NCBI RefSeq assembly: GCF_030454045.1
Contig: NZ_JAKDJE010000036.1
Span: forward strand, 1 to 28,137
Source: Psychrobacter sp.
GTDB taxonomy: Bacteria > Pseudomonadota > Gammaproteobacteria > Pseudomonadales > Moraxellaceae
Reading direction: 5' to 3'
Length of the DNA: 28,137 bases
Shown here in pieces: positions 16,334 through 24,857 of the stretch; position 1 is the first letter of the stretch; each line of letters starts with the position of its first letter. The notes beneath the pieces are model-generated. The model was not told the DNA's origin and ran no database searches. It worked only from the letters and a program-made list of their open reading frames with translations. The translations under genes and the position numbers were made by a program.

Positions 16334-16374
16334 TCTTTAGAATCAGTTATCCATCAAGAGATCGATAAAAATTG
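16321..16374. promoter_or_regulatory. Long dyad overlapping the predicted ampG promoter
   Basis: CAATTTTTATCAATC (16321-16335) and GATCGATAAAAATTG (16360-16374) are inverted copies with one mismatch in 15, 24 nt apart; the outer 11 bp are exact. Since one arm covers the predicted -35 box, a protein-binding role is more likely than an RNA hairpin. Confidence 0.4.
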
Positions 16375-16861
16375 CTTTACGTTGCACCAATGCGTTTATT
16401 ACAACAAAATCCAGTTATGGTACTTGAGAACCGCTACCTTGACTAGATGTTTTTGCACTAGCTCAGTATTGTCACGACTGCATATTGGCTTATATTGCCC
16501 AAAGGTAACGCAGATTATAATGAGGTTTCTATTAGGTTAAATCAGTCTGTGTTTGTCTTACTATATCCTCTCAATAAAGAGATCTGACAGCGCTTTTATT
16601 TATCGGTAATATGTAGATAGAGGTAGGATCAATACAAACTTGATCGGCTTATTACTGTCCTACCTAGTAGCAAGAGCAATGGCATTAATAGCAAGCTGGA
16701 TGAGGTACTACACCAAGAATTAATGATTAATAATTTAAAACATATAATTTTTATATATTAGTTTTATAAATAAACAGTACTTCGTTATGCTCTATGTATC
16801 AACAATGATTATCTTAATTGACGGTTTGTTCTTTCTATTACCATAGCCTAGGAGTTTTGCC
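16375..16861. other. Gene-free region upstream of katG
   Basis: No gene is visible in this stretch. It holds a nested dyad at 16621-16665 (outer arms AGGTAGGA / TCCTACCT, inner arms GATCAA / TTGATC), a -10-like TATAAT at 16743-16748 without a good -35 box, and a Fur-box-like sequence at 16801-16819 (14 of 19 to the palindromic consensus). A clear OxyR-type site was not recognised. The ribosome site AGGAG for katG is at its right end. Confidence 0.4.
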
Positions 16862-19237
16862 ATGTCCGATTCAACCAACACCCCAACCGACAAAAACACC
16901 ACGCAAGATACTGCCGGTTGCCCGATAAACCACCAAGGTAACAGCGACACCGCAACCAATACAACTTATGATCAAGGTGATGATAAGGGACCGACGATTC
17001 ATAGTGAAAACGTTGATCAAACACACGCACCGCAGCGTCCTAGCATGGGCGGCTGTCCCGTCATGCATCAAGCGCATACTACCACCGCCTCTGCTGCGAC
17101 TGACTGGTGGCCGAATAGCTTAAACCTAGACATATTGCATCAGCAAGACAAAAAGACTGACCCAATGGGAGCAGACTTTGATTATGCTAAAGCTTTCAAA
17201 CAACTTGATTTAGAAGCCGTCAAAACCGATTTGAAAAACCTCATGACCGAATCACAAGAATGGTGGCCAGCAGATTGGGGTCATTATGGTGGCTTGATGA
17301 TTCGTATGGCGTGGCATTCAGCGGGTACATATCGCGGTGCCGATGGTCGCGGTGGCTCTAATACTGGCAACCAACGTTTTGCGCCGCTAAATAGCTGGCC
17401 GGACAACGTCAACTTAGACAAAGCGCGTCGCCTACTATGGCCCATCAAGAAAAAGTACGGCAACAAACTGTCATGGGCTGATTTGATGATTTTGGCAGGC
17501 AACATGGCTTATGAGTCTATGGGCTTTAAAACGCTAGGCTTTGCTGGTGGTCGTGCTGATATTTGGCATCCAGAAAAAGACATCTACTGGGGTTCTGAAC
17601 GCGAATGGCTGGCACCGACCGAAAACCGCTACGATAGCGATAAAAACCGTGCATCCCTCGAAAACCCACTAGCAGCGGTACAAATGGGCTTAATCTATGT
17701 CAACCCTGAAGGCGTCGACGGCAACCCTGACCCATTGAAAACCGCTCAAGATATGCGTACGACGTTTGCGCGTATGTCAATGAATGATGAAGAAACGGTT
17801 GCTTTGACCGCGGGTGGTCATACCGTTGGTAAGTGTCACGGTAATGGCGATGCGACCACACTAGAAGACGAGCCAGAAGCGGCGGATGTCAAAGAGCAAG
17901 GCCTAGGCTGGCGCAATCCTAAAGGTAATGGCAATGCCGGTGATACCGTCTCAAGTGGTATCGAAGGCGCGTGGACCACCAATCCAACTCAGTGGGATCA
18001 CGGCTATTTTGAGCTACTCTTGCACCACAACTGGGCATTAGCCAAAAGTCCAGCAGGTGCATGGCAGTGGGAGCCGACTGACATAAAAGAAGAAGATCGT
18101 CCATTAGATGCTCATGATCCCAGTGTCCGCCGTAATCCGATCATGACTGATGCTGACATGGCACTGATTAAAGATCCTGTTTATCGTGAGATTTCAGAGA
18201 AATTCCATAACGACCCAGCGTATTTTGATGAAGTATTTGCAAGAGCATGGTTTAAATTAACTCACCGCGATCTAGGGCCTAAATCTCGTTACTTAGGGGC
18301 AGATGTACCGAGCGAAGACTTTATCTGGCAGGACCCTATTCCAGCAGGCAATGCAGACTTGAATGCTAATGATATTGCAGCGCTAAAATCGCAAATATTG
18401 GACAGTGATTTGAGCCGCCGTGAGTTGATCGTTACGGCATGGGACAGCGCACGTACATTCCGCGCATCAGACTATCGCGGCGGTGCAAATGGCGCACGTA
18501 TCCGCTTAGCCCCGCAAAAGGACTGGGCAGGTAATGAGCCAGAGCAGCTGCAACGTGTGCTTGAGACATTAACCAGCATTCAGTCTGACTTTGATAAAGA
18601 CGTGAGCTTGGCCGATTTGATTGTGCTTGCTGGTAATACTGCTATTGAGCAGGCAGCAAACGATGCAGGCATAGAGGTTACGGTACCATTTACCGCAGGT
18701 CGCGGTGATGCAGAAGCGGCAATGACCGATACCGAATCTTTTGCAGACTTAGAGCCTTTGCATGACGGCTATCGCAACTGGGTCAAAGAAGACTATGCGG
18801 TCTCTCCTGAAGAGATGCTGCTCGATCGCACGCAGCTAATGGGATTGACAGCGCCTGAGATGGTGGTATTGATCGGCGGTATGCGCGTCCTTGATACCAA
18901 CCATGGGCAGAGCCAACAAGGCGTCTTCACTGACCGTGCTGGTGTACTAACCAACGACTTCTTTGTCAACTTGACCGACATGAACTACACGTGGCATCCC
19001 GTGAAAACAGGTGACGAGCCAAGCAACACGGTCAATAGTTACGAAATACGTGAGCGTAGTACCGGTAATACCAAATGGCAAGCCAGCCGTGTGGATTTGG
19101 TATTTGGCTCAAACTCTATCTTGCGTGCTTATGCTGAGCTATATGCGCAGGACGATAACTTAGAGAAATTCGTTCGTGATTTCGTTAGCGCTTGGAGTAA
19201 AGTCATGAATGCGGATCGTTACGATATCGCCAAATAA
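16862..19237 (+). CDS. katG: Catalase-peroxidase KatG
   Basis: KatG is a bifunctional haem enzyme that removes hydrogen peroxide and also acts as a broad peroxidase. The protein has 791 residues with the usual two tandem peroxidase-fold domains. The active site is complete: Arg148, Trp151 and distal His152 in MIRMAWHSAGTYR, proximal His320 in GGHTVGKCHG, and the Met-Tyr-Trp adduct residues Trp151, Tyr279 (MGLIYVNPEG) and Met305 (TFARMSMND). The second domain (about 450-791) lacks haem ligands, as is normal. The N-terminus is about 44 residues longer than the M. tuberculosis enzyme and holds two GCPxxH motifs (19-24 and 64-69). AGGAG is 9 nt before the ATG. It is monocistronic, with a terminator at 19287. 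Confidence 0.98.
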   Translation: MSDSTNTPTDKNTTQDTAGCPINHQGNSDTATNTTYDQGDDKGPTIHSENVDQTHAPQRPSMGGCPVMHQAHTTTASAATDWWPNSLNLDILHQQDKKTDPMGADFDYAKAFKQLDLEAVKTDLKNLMTESQEWWPADWGHYGGLMIRMAWHSAGTYRGADGRGGSNTGNQRFAPLNSWPDNVNLDKARRLLWPIKKKYGNKLSWADLMILAGNMAYESMGFKTLGFAGGRADIWHPEKDIYWGSEREWLAPTENRYDSDKNRASLENPLAAVQMGLIYVNPEGVDGNPDPLKTAQDMRTTFARMSMNDEETVALTAGGHTVGKCHGNGDATTLEDEPEAADVKEQGLGWRNPKGNGNAGDTVSSGIEGAWTTNPTQWDHGYFELLLHHNWALAKSPAGAWQWEPTDIKEEDRPLDAHDPSVRRNPIMTDADMALIKDPVYREISEKFHNDPAYFDEVFARAWFKLTHRDLGPKSRYLGADVPSEDFIWQDPIPAGNADLNANDIAALKSQILDSDLSRRELIVTAWDSARTFRASDYRGGANGARIRLAPQKDWAGNEPEQLQRVLETLTSIQSDFDKDVSLADLIVLAGNTAIEQAANDAGIEVTVPFTAGRGDAEAAMTDTESFADLEPLHDGYRNWVKEDYAVSPEEMLLDRTQLMGLTAPEMVVLIGGMRVLDTNHGQSQQGVFTDRAGVLTNDFFVNLTDMNYTWHPVKTGDEPSNTVNSYEIRERSTGNTKWQASRVDLVFGSNSILRAYAELYAQDDNLEKFVRDFVSAWSKVMNADRYDIAK

Positions 19238-19286
19238 GTCTGGTTCGCCAAACTGATTGGTCATAGATGAGTATATAGATGATGAG

Positions 19287-19315
19287 CAGCTGTCTTTTAG
19301 AAGGCAGCTGTTTTT
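19287..19315 (+). terminator. Intrinsic terminator after katG
   Basis: Stem CAGCTGTCTT (19287-19296) pairs with AAGGCAGCTG (19301-19310), with one wobble and a 4-nt loop, followed by five T. The remaining AT-rich stretch to 19567 shows no gene; it must hold the promoter of the next regulator, but no convincing boxes were seen. Confidence 0.85.
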
Positions 19316-19567
19316 ATGTTTGTGTCTAACACAATAGCTAGTACTATTTTGGTTGTTTTGCCTTGATAAAATAGAGACTTATAACTAATATTAAAAATCC
19401 TACTCCTATATTCATAATTATCATAAATTGATAGCTATTTATTATATACAAGAATAAAACCTTTGTTTTACACTAGCCTTTTACGGCATACTTATACGTT
19501 TTTACTTTCATATACAGACCTTTTTAATACAGATAAGGTTGGTATCGTCATACAATAGGATTCAGTA

Positions 19568-20497
19568 ATGGCAATTGATGTAGTGGTCAACCAGCGACAT
19601 TTACAAATTCAGCTCAAGCAGCTGGAAACAGTATGGCATACGGTGATCAATGGCTATAACTTAAGTCAAGCAGCCACGGTGCTACATACCAGTCAATCGA
19701 GCTTGTCAAAGCATATCGCAGCACTTGAGAATCAGCTAAAGACCGAAGTATTTATTCGTCAAGGAAAGCGGCTGACAGGTCTGACTACCATGGGCACCGC
19801 GCTCATGCCACATATCGAATCTATCTTTGCCGAGATTCGTACCATTGAAAATCTGAGCCTAGATTTTAATAATCCTAATATTGGCACATTGACCATTGCG
19901 ACGACCCACACGCAGGCACGCTATGTGCTGCCGAAGGTGGTTAAAGAATTCAAAGAGCGATTTCCCAAAGTCAATTTGATCTTGCAACAGGCCGATCCTG
20001 AGACCATCGCGCAGATGGTCATTCGTGGTCAGGCTGATATCGGCATCGCAACGGAGTCTTTGCTACACAACAACTATCTTAGATGCTACCGCTATTACGA
20101 CTGGACGCATCGCGTCATCGTGCCAAGCGATCACGAACTTGCCAAGCAAGATTCTATCGACTTGCCTACCCTCGCAAGCTATCCCATTGTGACTTATCAC
20201 GGCGGCTTTACTGGACGCGGCGCGATTGATAATACCTTTGAGGCCGCAGGTTTGGAGCCAGATATTGTGTTAGCAGCACTTGATGCGGATGTGATTAGCA
20301 CCTATGTAGGACTTGGCTTAGGCATTGGTATCATTGCCGAGATGGCCTTTGAACCAAGTCACTATCAAAACCTAACCGCCATCCCCGTCGATCATTTTGG
20401 ACGGTTTACCAGTTGGATGGCAGTACGCGATGATGCTGAGGTTCGCCAGTATGGCCGCGCCTTTATGGAGCTGTGTCAGAAACAATTTGACAACTAA
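19568..20497 (+). CDS. CysB-type LysR family transcriptional regulator
   Basis: A 309-residue LysR-type regulator of the CysB/Cbl subgroup, which in enterobacteria activates sulfate assimilation and sulfonate genes. The winged helix-turn-helix spans about residues 17-75 (LSQAATVLHTSQSSLSKHI). The effector domain keeps the CysB sulfate/acetylserine-binding signatures: TTHTQARY (112-119), IATE (160-163), VTYHGGFTGRG (208-218) and ALDADVISTYVGLGLGIGII. It has about 15 extra residues before the DNA-binding domain and a shorter C-terminus than CysB (324 residues). AGGA precedes the ATG. It lies between katG and gcd with terminators on both sides, so it is its own transcript. No sulfur gene is in the window; its targets are unknown. 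Confidence 0.9.
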   Translation: MAIDVVVNQRHLQIQLKQLETVWHTVINGYNLSQAATVLHTSQSSLSKHIAALENQLKTEVFIRQGKRLTGLTTMGTALMPHIESIFAEIRTIENLSLDFNNPNIGTLTIATTHTQARYVLPKVVKEFKERFPKVNLILQQADPETIAQMVIRGQADIGIATESLLHNNYLRCYRYYDWTHRVIVPSDHELAKQDSIDLPTLASYPIVTYHGGFTGRGAIDNTFEAAGLEPDIVLAALDADVISTYVGLGLGIGIIAEMAFEPSHYQNLTAIPVDHFGRFTSWMAVRDDAEVRQYGRAFMELCQKQFDN

Positions 20498-20571
20498 ACA
20501 AAGCGGCTAAAGCGTCTGTCCTACCTTACCCCTCCTTTACCGAGCTTATGCATAAGTGATAAAATACAGTC

Positions 20572-20605
20572 TCAAACGTTATTTAACGTTTGATTTCGTT
20601 TTTAT
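20572..20605 (+). terminator. Intrinsic terminator after the CysB-type regulator
   Basis: Perfect 9-bp stem TCAAACGTT (20572-20580) and AACGTTTGA (20585-20593) with a 4-nt loop, followed by the T-rich TTTCGTTTTTATT. Confidence 0.85.
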
Positions 20606-20699
20606 TCCTGCATGTATTGCTGGACGCCTAGACATTGATTTGTACTGGGTGTCGATCACTGCATGTCCATTTGCTTCTATGTAACAGGTGATACCGCTC

Positions 20700-23258
20700 A
20701 TGGAAAAACTCGTAGCGATCATTATGGCAGTTTTTGCCGTCCCTTTGCTTATTGGCGGCGCTTATCTGCTCTCTTTAGGCGGTAGTCCTTACTATCTTTT
20801 TGCTGGCGCAACGATGCTTGCGACCGCTTTTTTGTTGTTCAAAAAACACTGGAGCGCTTACGGGGTGTACGCGATATTTATCGTTGTGACACTAGTATGG
20901 TCGCTTTGGGAATCTGGATTTTATTGGTGGGCGCTGGCAACTCGCTTGGGTTTCCCACTAATATTTGGTTTATTAATGCTTTTACCGTGGGTCTCTAAGA
21001 AGATGCACGGGAAACACGCTCAAGTAACAACCACAAACAACGTTAAGAAAAGTCCTCTTTATTATTGGGGACTAATGGCCAGTGTGGTTGTGGGCGCACT
21101 GCTCTCTTTCGGTAGTATGGCCAATAATGCCACCGACAAATTGGGCGAGCTCGATTTAACTGCCAAAGATGACGGCGATCAAAATGCCACTTCTACCAAC
21201 CTTGGCGACCCATTATCAAATGGCGAGCAAACACCAGATGGTGAGTGGAGCGCCTATGGCCGTACTAACTATGGCCAACGCTATTCTCCTCTGGCTCAGA
21301 TCAACACTGATAATGTCAAAGATTTAGAACTCGCTTGGCAAATCCAAACCGGTGATGTCAAAGGTCCTAATGATATTGGCGAAACCACTTATCAAGCAAC
21401 CCCACTAAAGATCGGCAACGCTCTTTATATGTGTACGCCGCATAACTGGGTGCTGGCATTAGATGCCGACTCTGGTGAGACTCTATGGAAGTTCGATCCT
21501 AAGGTTGGCGAAAACCTCCAGCGTCAGCATCAAACTTGCCGCGGTGTCTCTTATTACGCTGGTCAAGCTGGTACAAACAGCACTACGCCAGCAGCTAATG
21601 CTAATACCGAGACAGCTAGCGATAGCGCCGTCAGTGACACCACTGATAATAACGTAGTAGCGGCTAATAAACCGGCTGCGACTGGCGATACATTGGTGCA
21701 AAAAATTGCTGGGAATACCTTTGAAAATCCCTCCAAGCAATGCGATGCCAAGATATTTATCCCAACCTCTGATGCCAAGCTATATGCCCTCGATCCAAAA
21801 ACGGGACAACGCTGTCAAGACTTTGGTGAAGATGGCGCATTAGATTTGATGCACAACATGCCGTTCCAGCAAGCAGGCTACTATTACTCAACATCTGCCC
21901 CAGTGGTTGCAGGTGGGGTTATTATTGTCGCTGGTGCTGTTAACGACAACTACGATGTAAACTCACCCTCTGGTGTGATCCGTGCTTATGACGTGAATAC
22001 TGGCGAGCTTATGTGGAACTGGGATTCAGGTGATCCTGACAACACAGCCCCTTTTGATGTCAATGATCCAACTCAAGTCTATCGCACCAGCTCGCCAAAC
22101 TCATGGTCGACTGCCAGTGCTGATGAAGAGCTTGGTTTGGCCTACTTCCCAATGGGCAATCGCACGCCCGATCAGCTCGGTAGCTATCGTAATGCTGCTG
22201 AAGAAAAGTATGCAACCTCTGTGGTCGCACTAGATCTGAAAACTGGTGAAGCGCGCTGGGTACAGCAGTTTGTCCATCATGATCTTTGGGATATGGATAC
22301 GCCTGCGCAGCCAACATTGCTTGACTTAAATACCGCTGATGGTGTCCAGCCTGCATTGGTGGTACCGACTAAACAAGGCGATGTCTACGTCTTGAACCGT
22401 GCAACAGGCGAGCCTATTGTACCTATCAAAGAACGTGATGCACCGCAAGGCTATCTCATTGCTGGTGAACATGCATCGCCTACACAGCCTTACTCTGGTC
22501 TGAGCTTTGCGCCTGAGAAACTGACTGAAAAAGATATGTGGGGCGCAAGTCTCATCGATCAGATGATGTGCCGTATTGAGTTCAACAAACTCAACTACGA
22601 CGGCCGCTATACACCGCCATCAACCAACGGTACGTTAGTCTATCCTGGTAACTTTGGTACCTTTAACTGGGGCGGACTCGCTGTCGATCCTGAAAATGGC
22701 GTGATGTTCGGTATGCCAACTTACCTTGCCTTTACCTCAAAACTCATCCCTAAAGACACACTTGGCGATGTTGAGACCAATAAAGGTGAACAAGGTGTGA
22801 ATGCCAATGAAGGCGCAGACTATGCGGTAGAGATGGGACCATTCTTATCACCACTTGGTGTACCTTGTCAGCAGCCACCATGGGGTACGATCGCAGGTGC
22901 TGATCTGGCCACAGGCGAGATTGCGTATCAGCGCAAAAACGGTACTGTACAGGACTTATCTCCTATTCCAATCAAGTTTGAATTGGGGGTACCTGGTATT
23001 GGTGGACCTATCATCACTAAAGGTGGCGTCGCATTCTTGTCAGCAGCAACAGAAAACAACTTCCGTGCTTATGATTTGAAAAATGGCGATGTCCTATGGA
23101 ATGTACGTATTCCAGCAGGTGGTCAAGCTACACCTATGACCTACTTGAACTCTAAAGGTGAGCAGATGGTGGTATTGGTAGCTGGTGGACATGGTTCAGT
23201 AGGTACGAAGATCGGTGATTATGTGGTCGCTTATAAGCTTGGCAATCAAGCCAAATAA
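20700..23258 (+). CDS. gcd: Membrane-bound PQQ-dependent glucose dehydrogenase
   Basis: This quinoprotein oxidises glucose (and related aldoses) to gluconolactone in the periplasm and passes electrons to ubiquinone. The protein has 852 residues. Five hydrophobic segments in about the first 140 residues anchor it; the rest is an eight-bladed PQQ beta-propeller. Family landmarks: WSAYGRTNYGQRYSPL, HQTCRGVSYY with His277 at the position of E. coli His262, GNRTPDQLG, and HHDLWDMDTPAQP with the catalytic-type aspartate. About 45 residues more than E. coli are found at 287-347, a low-complexity Ala/Thr/Asn/Asp segment. The ATG at 20700 with AGGTGA 9 nt upstream is preferred to the GTG at 20688. No PQQ synthesis genes are in the window. 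Confidence 0.97.
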   Translation: MEKLVAIIMAVFAVPLLIGGAYLLSLGGSPYYLFAGATMLATAFLLFKKHWSAYGVYAIFIVVTLVWSLWESGFYWWALATRLGFPLIFGLLMLLPWVSKKMHGKHAQVTTTNNVKKSPLYYWGLMASVVVGALLSFGSMANNATDKLGELDLTAKDDGDQNATSTNLGDPLSNGEQTPDGEWSAYGRTNYGQRYSPLAQINTDNVKDLELAWQIQTGDVKGPNDIGETTYQATPLKIGNALYMCTPHNWVLALDADSGETLWKFDPKVGENLQRQHQTCRGVSYYAGQAGTNSTTPAANANTETASDSAVSDTTDNNVVAANKPAATGDTLVQKIAGNTFENPSKQCDAKIFIPTSDAKLYALDPKTGQRCQDFGEDGALDLMHNMPFQQAGYYYSTSAPVVAGGVIIVAGAVNDNYDVNSPSGVIRAYDVNTGELMWNWDSGDPDNTAPFDVNDPTQVYRTSSPNSWSTASADEELGLAYFPMGNRTPDQLGSYRNAAEEKYATSVVALDLKTGEARWVQQFVHHDLWDMDTPAQPTLLDLNTADGVQPALVVPTKQGDVYVLNRATGEPIVPIKERDAPQGYLIAGEHASPTQPYSGLSFAPEKLTEKDMWGASLIDQMMCRIEFNKLNYDGRYTPPSTNGTLVYPGNFGTFNWGGLAVDPENGVMFGMPTYLAFTSKLIPKDTLGDVETNKGEQGVNANEGADYAVEMGPFLSPLGVPCQQPPWGTIAGADLATGEIAYQRKNGTVQDLSPIPIKFELGVPGIGGPIITKGGVAFLSAATENNFRAYDLKNGDVLWNVRIPAGGQATPMTYLNSKGEQMVVLVAGGHGSVGTKIGDYVVAYKLGNQAK

Positions 23259-23296
23259 GTGATTTGAATAACTTACCATTTACATAATGTCATTTT

Positions 23297-23331
23297 AAAA
23301 AAGCAGGTAACTTAGGTTGCCTGCTTTTTTT
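23297..23331 (+). terminator. Intrinsic terminator after gcd
   Basis: A-rich stem AAAAAAGCAGGTAAC (23297-23311) pairs with GTTGCCTGCTTTTTT (23317-23331 region) through GCAGG/CCTGC with one wobble, ending in a run of seven T. Confidence 0.9.
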
Positions 23332-23460
23332 ATGTGCGACTGTTTTTGTTATACAAATACTTTTGATATAGATATGTTTGATAGCAAGCTTATCAGCAGC
23401 CTTATCTTTTGCTAGCTATACCTACTACCCACTAATGGCGCTTTGTTATGAATTATTACT

Positions 23461-23499
23461 GCTTGGTCACACGGCTTGAAATCGATAGTGGTGACAAGC
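23461..23499. promoter_or_regulatory. Dyad upstream of the LLM-type oxidoreductase
   Basis: GCTTGGTCAC (23461-23470) and GTGACAAGC (23491-23499) are inverted copies except for one bulged base, 20 nt apart. The dyad ends about 40 bp before the next ATG. It could be a regulatory site, but it has no T-run and no known consensus was recognised. Confidence 0.25.
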
Positions 23500-23539
23500 A
23501 TATCAAGAGAAAATAATTAATCACTCTACTGGATAATTT

Positions 23540-24559
23540 ATGAATAACAAAATCCCTTTATCTTTTTTAGATCTAGCACCTGTACCTGAAGGCCATACCA
23601 TCTCTGAAGGTATTGCTCAAACGGTACAAACCGCGCAGCAAGCAGAGAAGTCTGGCTTAAACCGTTACTGGATGGCAGAGCATCATAATATGCCAGGTAT
23701 TGCCAGTGCAGCGACCTCAGTCCTACTGTCACATATCGGTAGCCAAACCAAGCGTATCCGTATTGGTGCGGGCGGTGTGATGCTACCGAATCATGCACCG
23801 CTCGTTATCGCTGAGCAATTTGGCACATTGCAGGCATTGTACGGAGACCGCGTTGATTTAGGCTTGGGCCGCGCACCGGGGACAGATGGCGCGACGTTTC
23901 AGGCGCTGCGTCGTCAGATGAAAGACGCTGAGCGTTTTCCACAAGATGTACAAGAACTGATGTACTTCTTGGGCAATGATACAGATGGCAGCCCTGTACA
24001 AGCATTTCCTGGTGCCAAATCAGGCATCCCTATCTGGATATTAGGCTCATCTTTATTTGGCGCAACCTTAGCTGCGCATTTAGGACTGCCCTATGTGTTT
24101 GCCTCTCATTTTGCTCCGCAAATGCTAGGACAAGCAATTAAAGCCTATCGTGAGCAGTTCAAGCCGTCTGCCTATTTAGATAAGCCTTATGTCATGCTGG
24201 CGGCAAATCTATTACTCGCTGATGATGACGAAACTGCCGAATATCACTTTACCTCAGCACAGCAGAGTTTTGTACGTTTGCGCCGCGGGGAGACAGGTCA
24301 GATGCCAAAACCTACACACGATATGGACAGCATCTGGAGCCAAGCTGAAAAAATGATGGTAGATAATGCACTTTCCGTCTCATTTATTGGTTCTGTCGAA
24401 ACGGTCAAACCAAAATTGGCTGCGTTTTTGGCAACCCATCAACCAGATGAATTGATTGTAACCGCTAATGTACATAATCAAGCAGCGCGTATTCGTTCAC
24501 TTGAACTTACACCGGAGCTAAACTTATTTACTTTACAATCAAATGAGACACTTGCATAA
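23540..24559 (+). CDS. LLM class flavin-dependent oxidoreductase (luciferase-like, YhbW-type)
   Basis: A 339-residue luciferase-like monooxygenase of the bacterial TIM-barrel LLM family, expected to use reduced flavin (FMN). Visible features: YWMAEHHNMPGIASAA near residues 43-58, the family's active-site region; IRIGAGGVMLPNHAPLVIAEQF (about 75-97); and GRVDLGLGRAPGTD-like sequence (GDRVDLGLGRAPGTD), typical of the YhbW branch. The substrate cannot be told from sequence; members include alkane, nitrilotriacetate and F420-type enzymes, but this branch is mostly uncharacterised. TGGA precedes the ATG. A small membrane-protein gene follows 30 bp after the stop and may share its transcript. Confidence 0.92.
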   Translation: MNNKIPLSFLDLAPVPEGHTISEGIAQTVQTAQQAEKSGLNRYWMAEHHNMPGIASAATSVLLSHIGSQTKRIRIGAGGVMLPNHAPLVIAEQFGTLQALYGDRVDLGLGRAPGTDGATFQALRRQMKDAERFPQDVQELMYFLGNDTDGSPVQAFPGAKSGIPIWILGSSLFGATLAAHLGLPYVFASHFAPQMLGQAIKAYREQFKPSAYLDKPYVMLAANLLLADDDETAEYHFTSAQQSFVRLRRGETGQMPKPTHDMDSIWSQAEKMMVDNALSVSFIGSVETVKPKLAAFLATHQPDELIVTANVHNQAARIRSLELTPELNLFTLQSNETLA

Positions 24560-24589
24560 TTATTGCCAAACCTTAACTGGATTTTTGAC

Positions 24590-24760
24590 ATGGAAGCAAC
24601 TGCGGTTATCGGTGCATCACTTATGATTGGCTCGTCGATATTTATGTATATCTTGGCATTTCTTGCAGTCATGGCTATCGGTGGGTATCTGACCTACCGT
24701 ACCAGTCCTAAGCGTAAGCAACGTCGAGAAGAAAAGCGTAACCGAGACAATATAAATTGA
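24590..24760 (+). CDS. Small single-pass membrane protein, unknown function
   Basis: A 56-residue protein with one long hydrophobic helix (about 5-38) followed by a strongly basic tail (SPKRKQRREEKRNRDN), which predicts an inner-membrane protein with the tail in the cytoplasm by the positive-inside rule. The ATG at 24590 is used; the open frame begins at a TTG at 24563, but that would add nine residues with no ribosome site. It lies 30 bp after the LLM oxidoreductase and directly before a strong terminator, which supports it as a real gene at the end of a two-gene transcript. I do not recognise a family. Confidence 0.6.
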   Translation: MEATAVIGASLMIGSSIFMYILAFLAVMAIGGYLTYRTSPKRKQRREEKRNRDNIN

Positions 24761-24764
24761 CATT

Positions 24765-24804
24765 AAAAACCCCCTTTTTTCAAAATAGAAAAAAAGGGGT
24801 TTTT
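24765..24804. terminator. Bidirectional intrinsic terminator
   Basis: AAAAACCCCCTTTTTT (24765-24780) pairs with AAAAAAAGGGGTTTTT (24789-24804) around an 8-nt loop. Both outer ends give T-runs, so it can serve the small membrane-protein gene on plus and the converging AEC transporter on minus. Confidence 0.9.
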
Positions 24805-24857
24805 AGTATTACAACGACCAGTTGACGCTATGTCCAACAAAGCACTGACTATATAAG

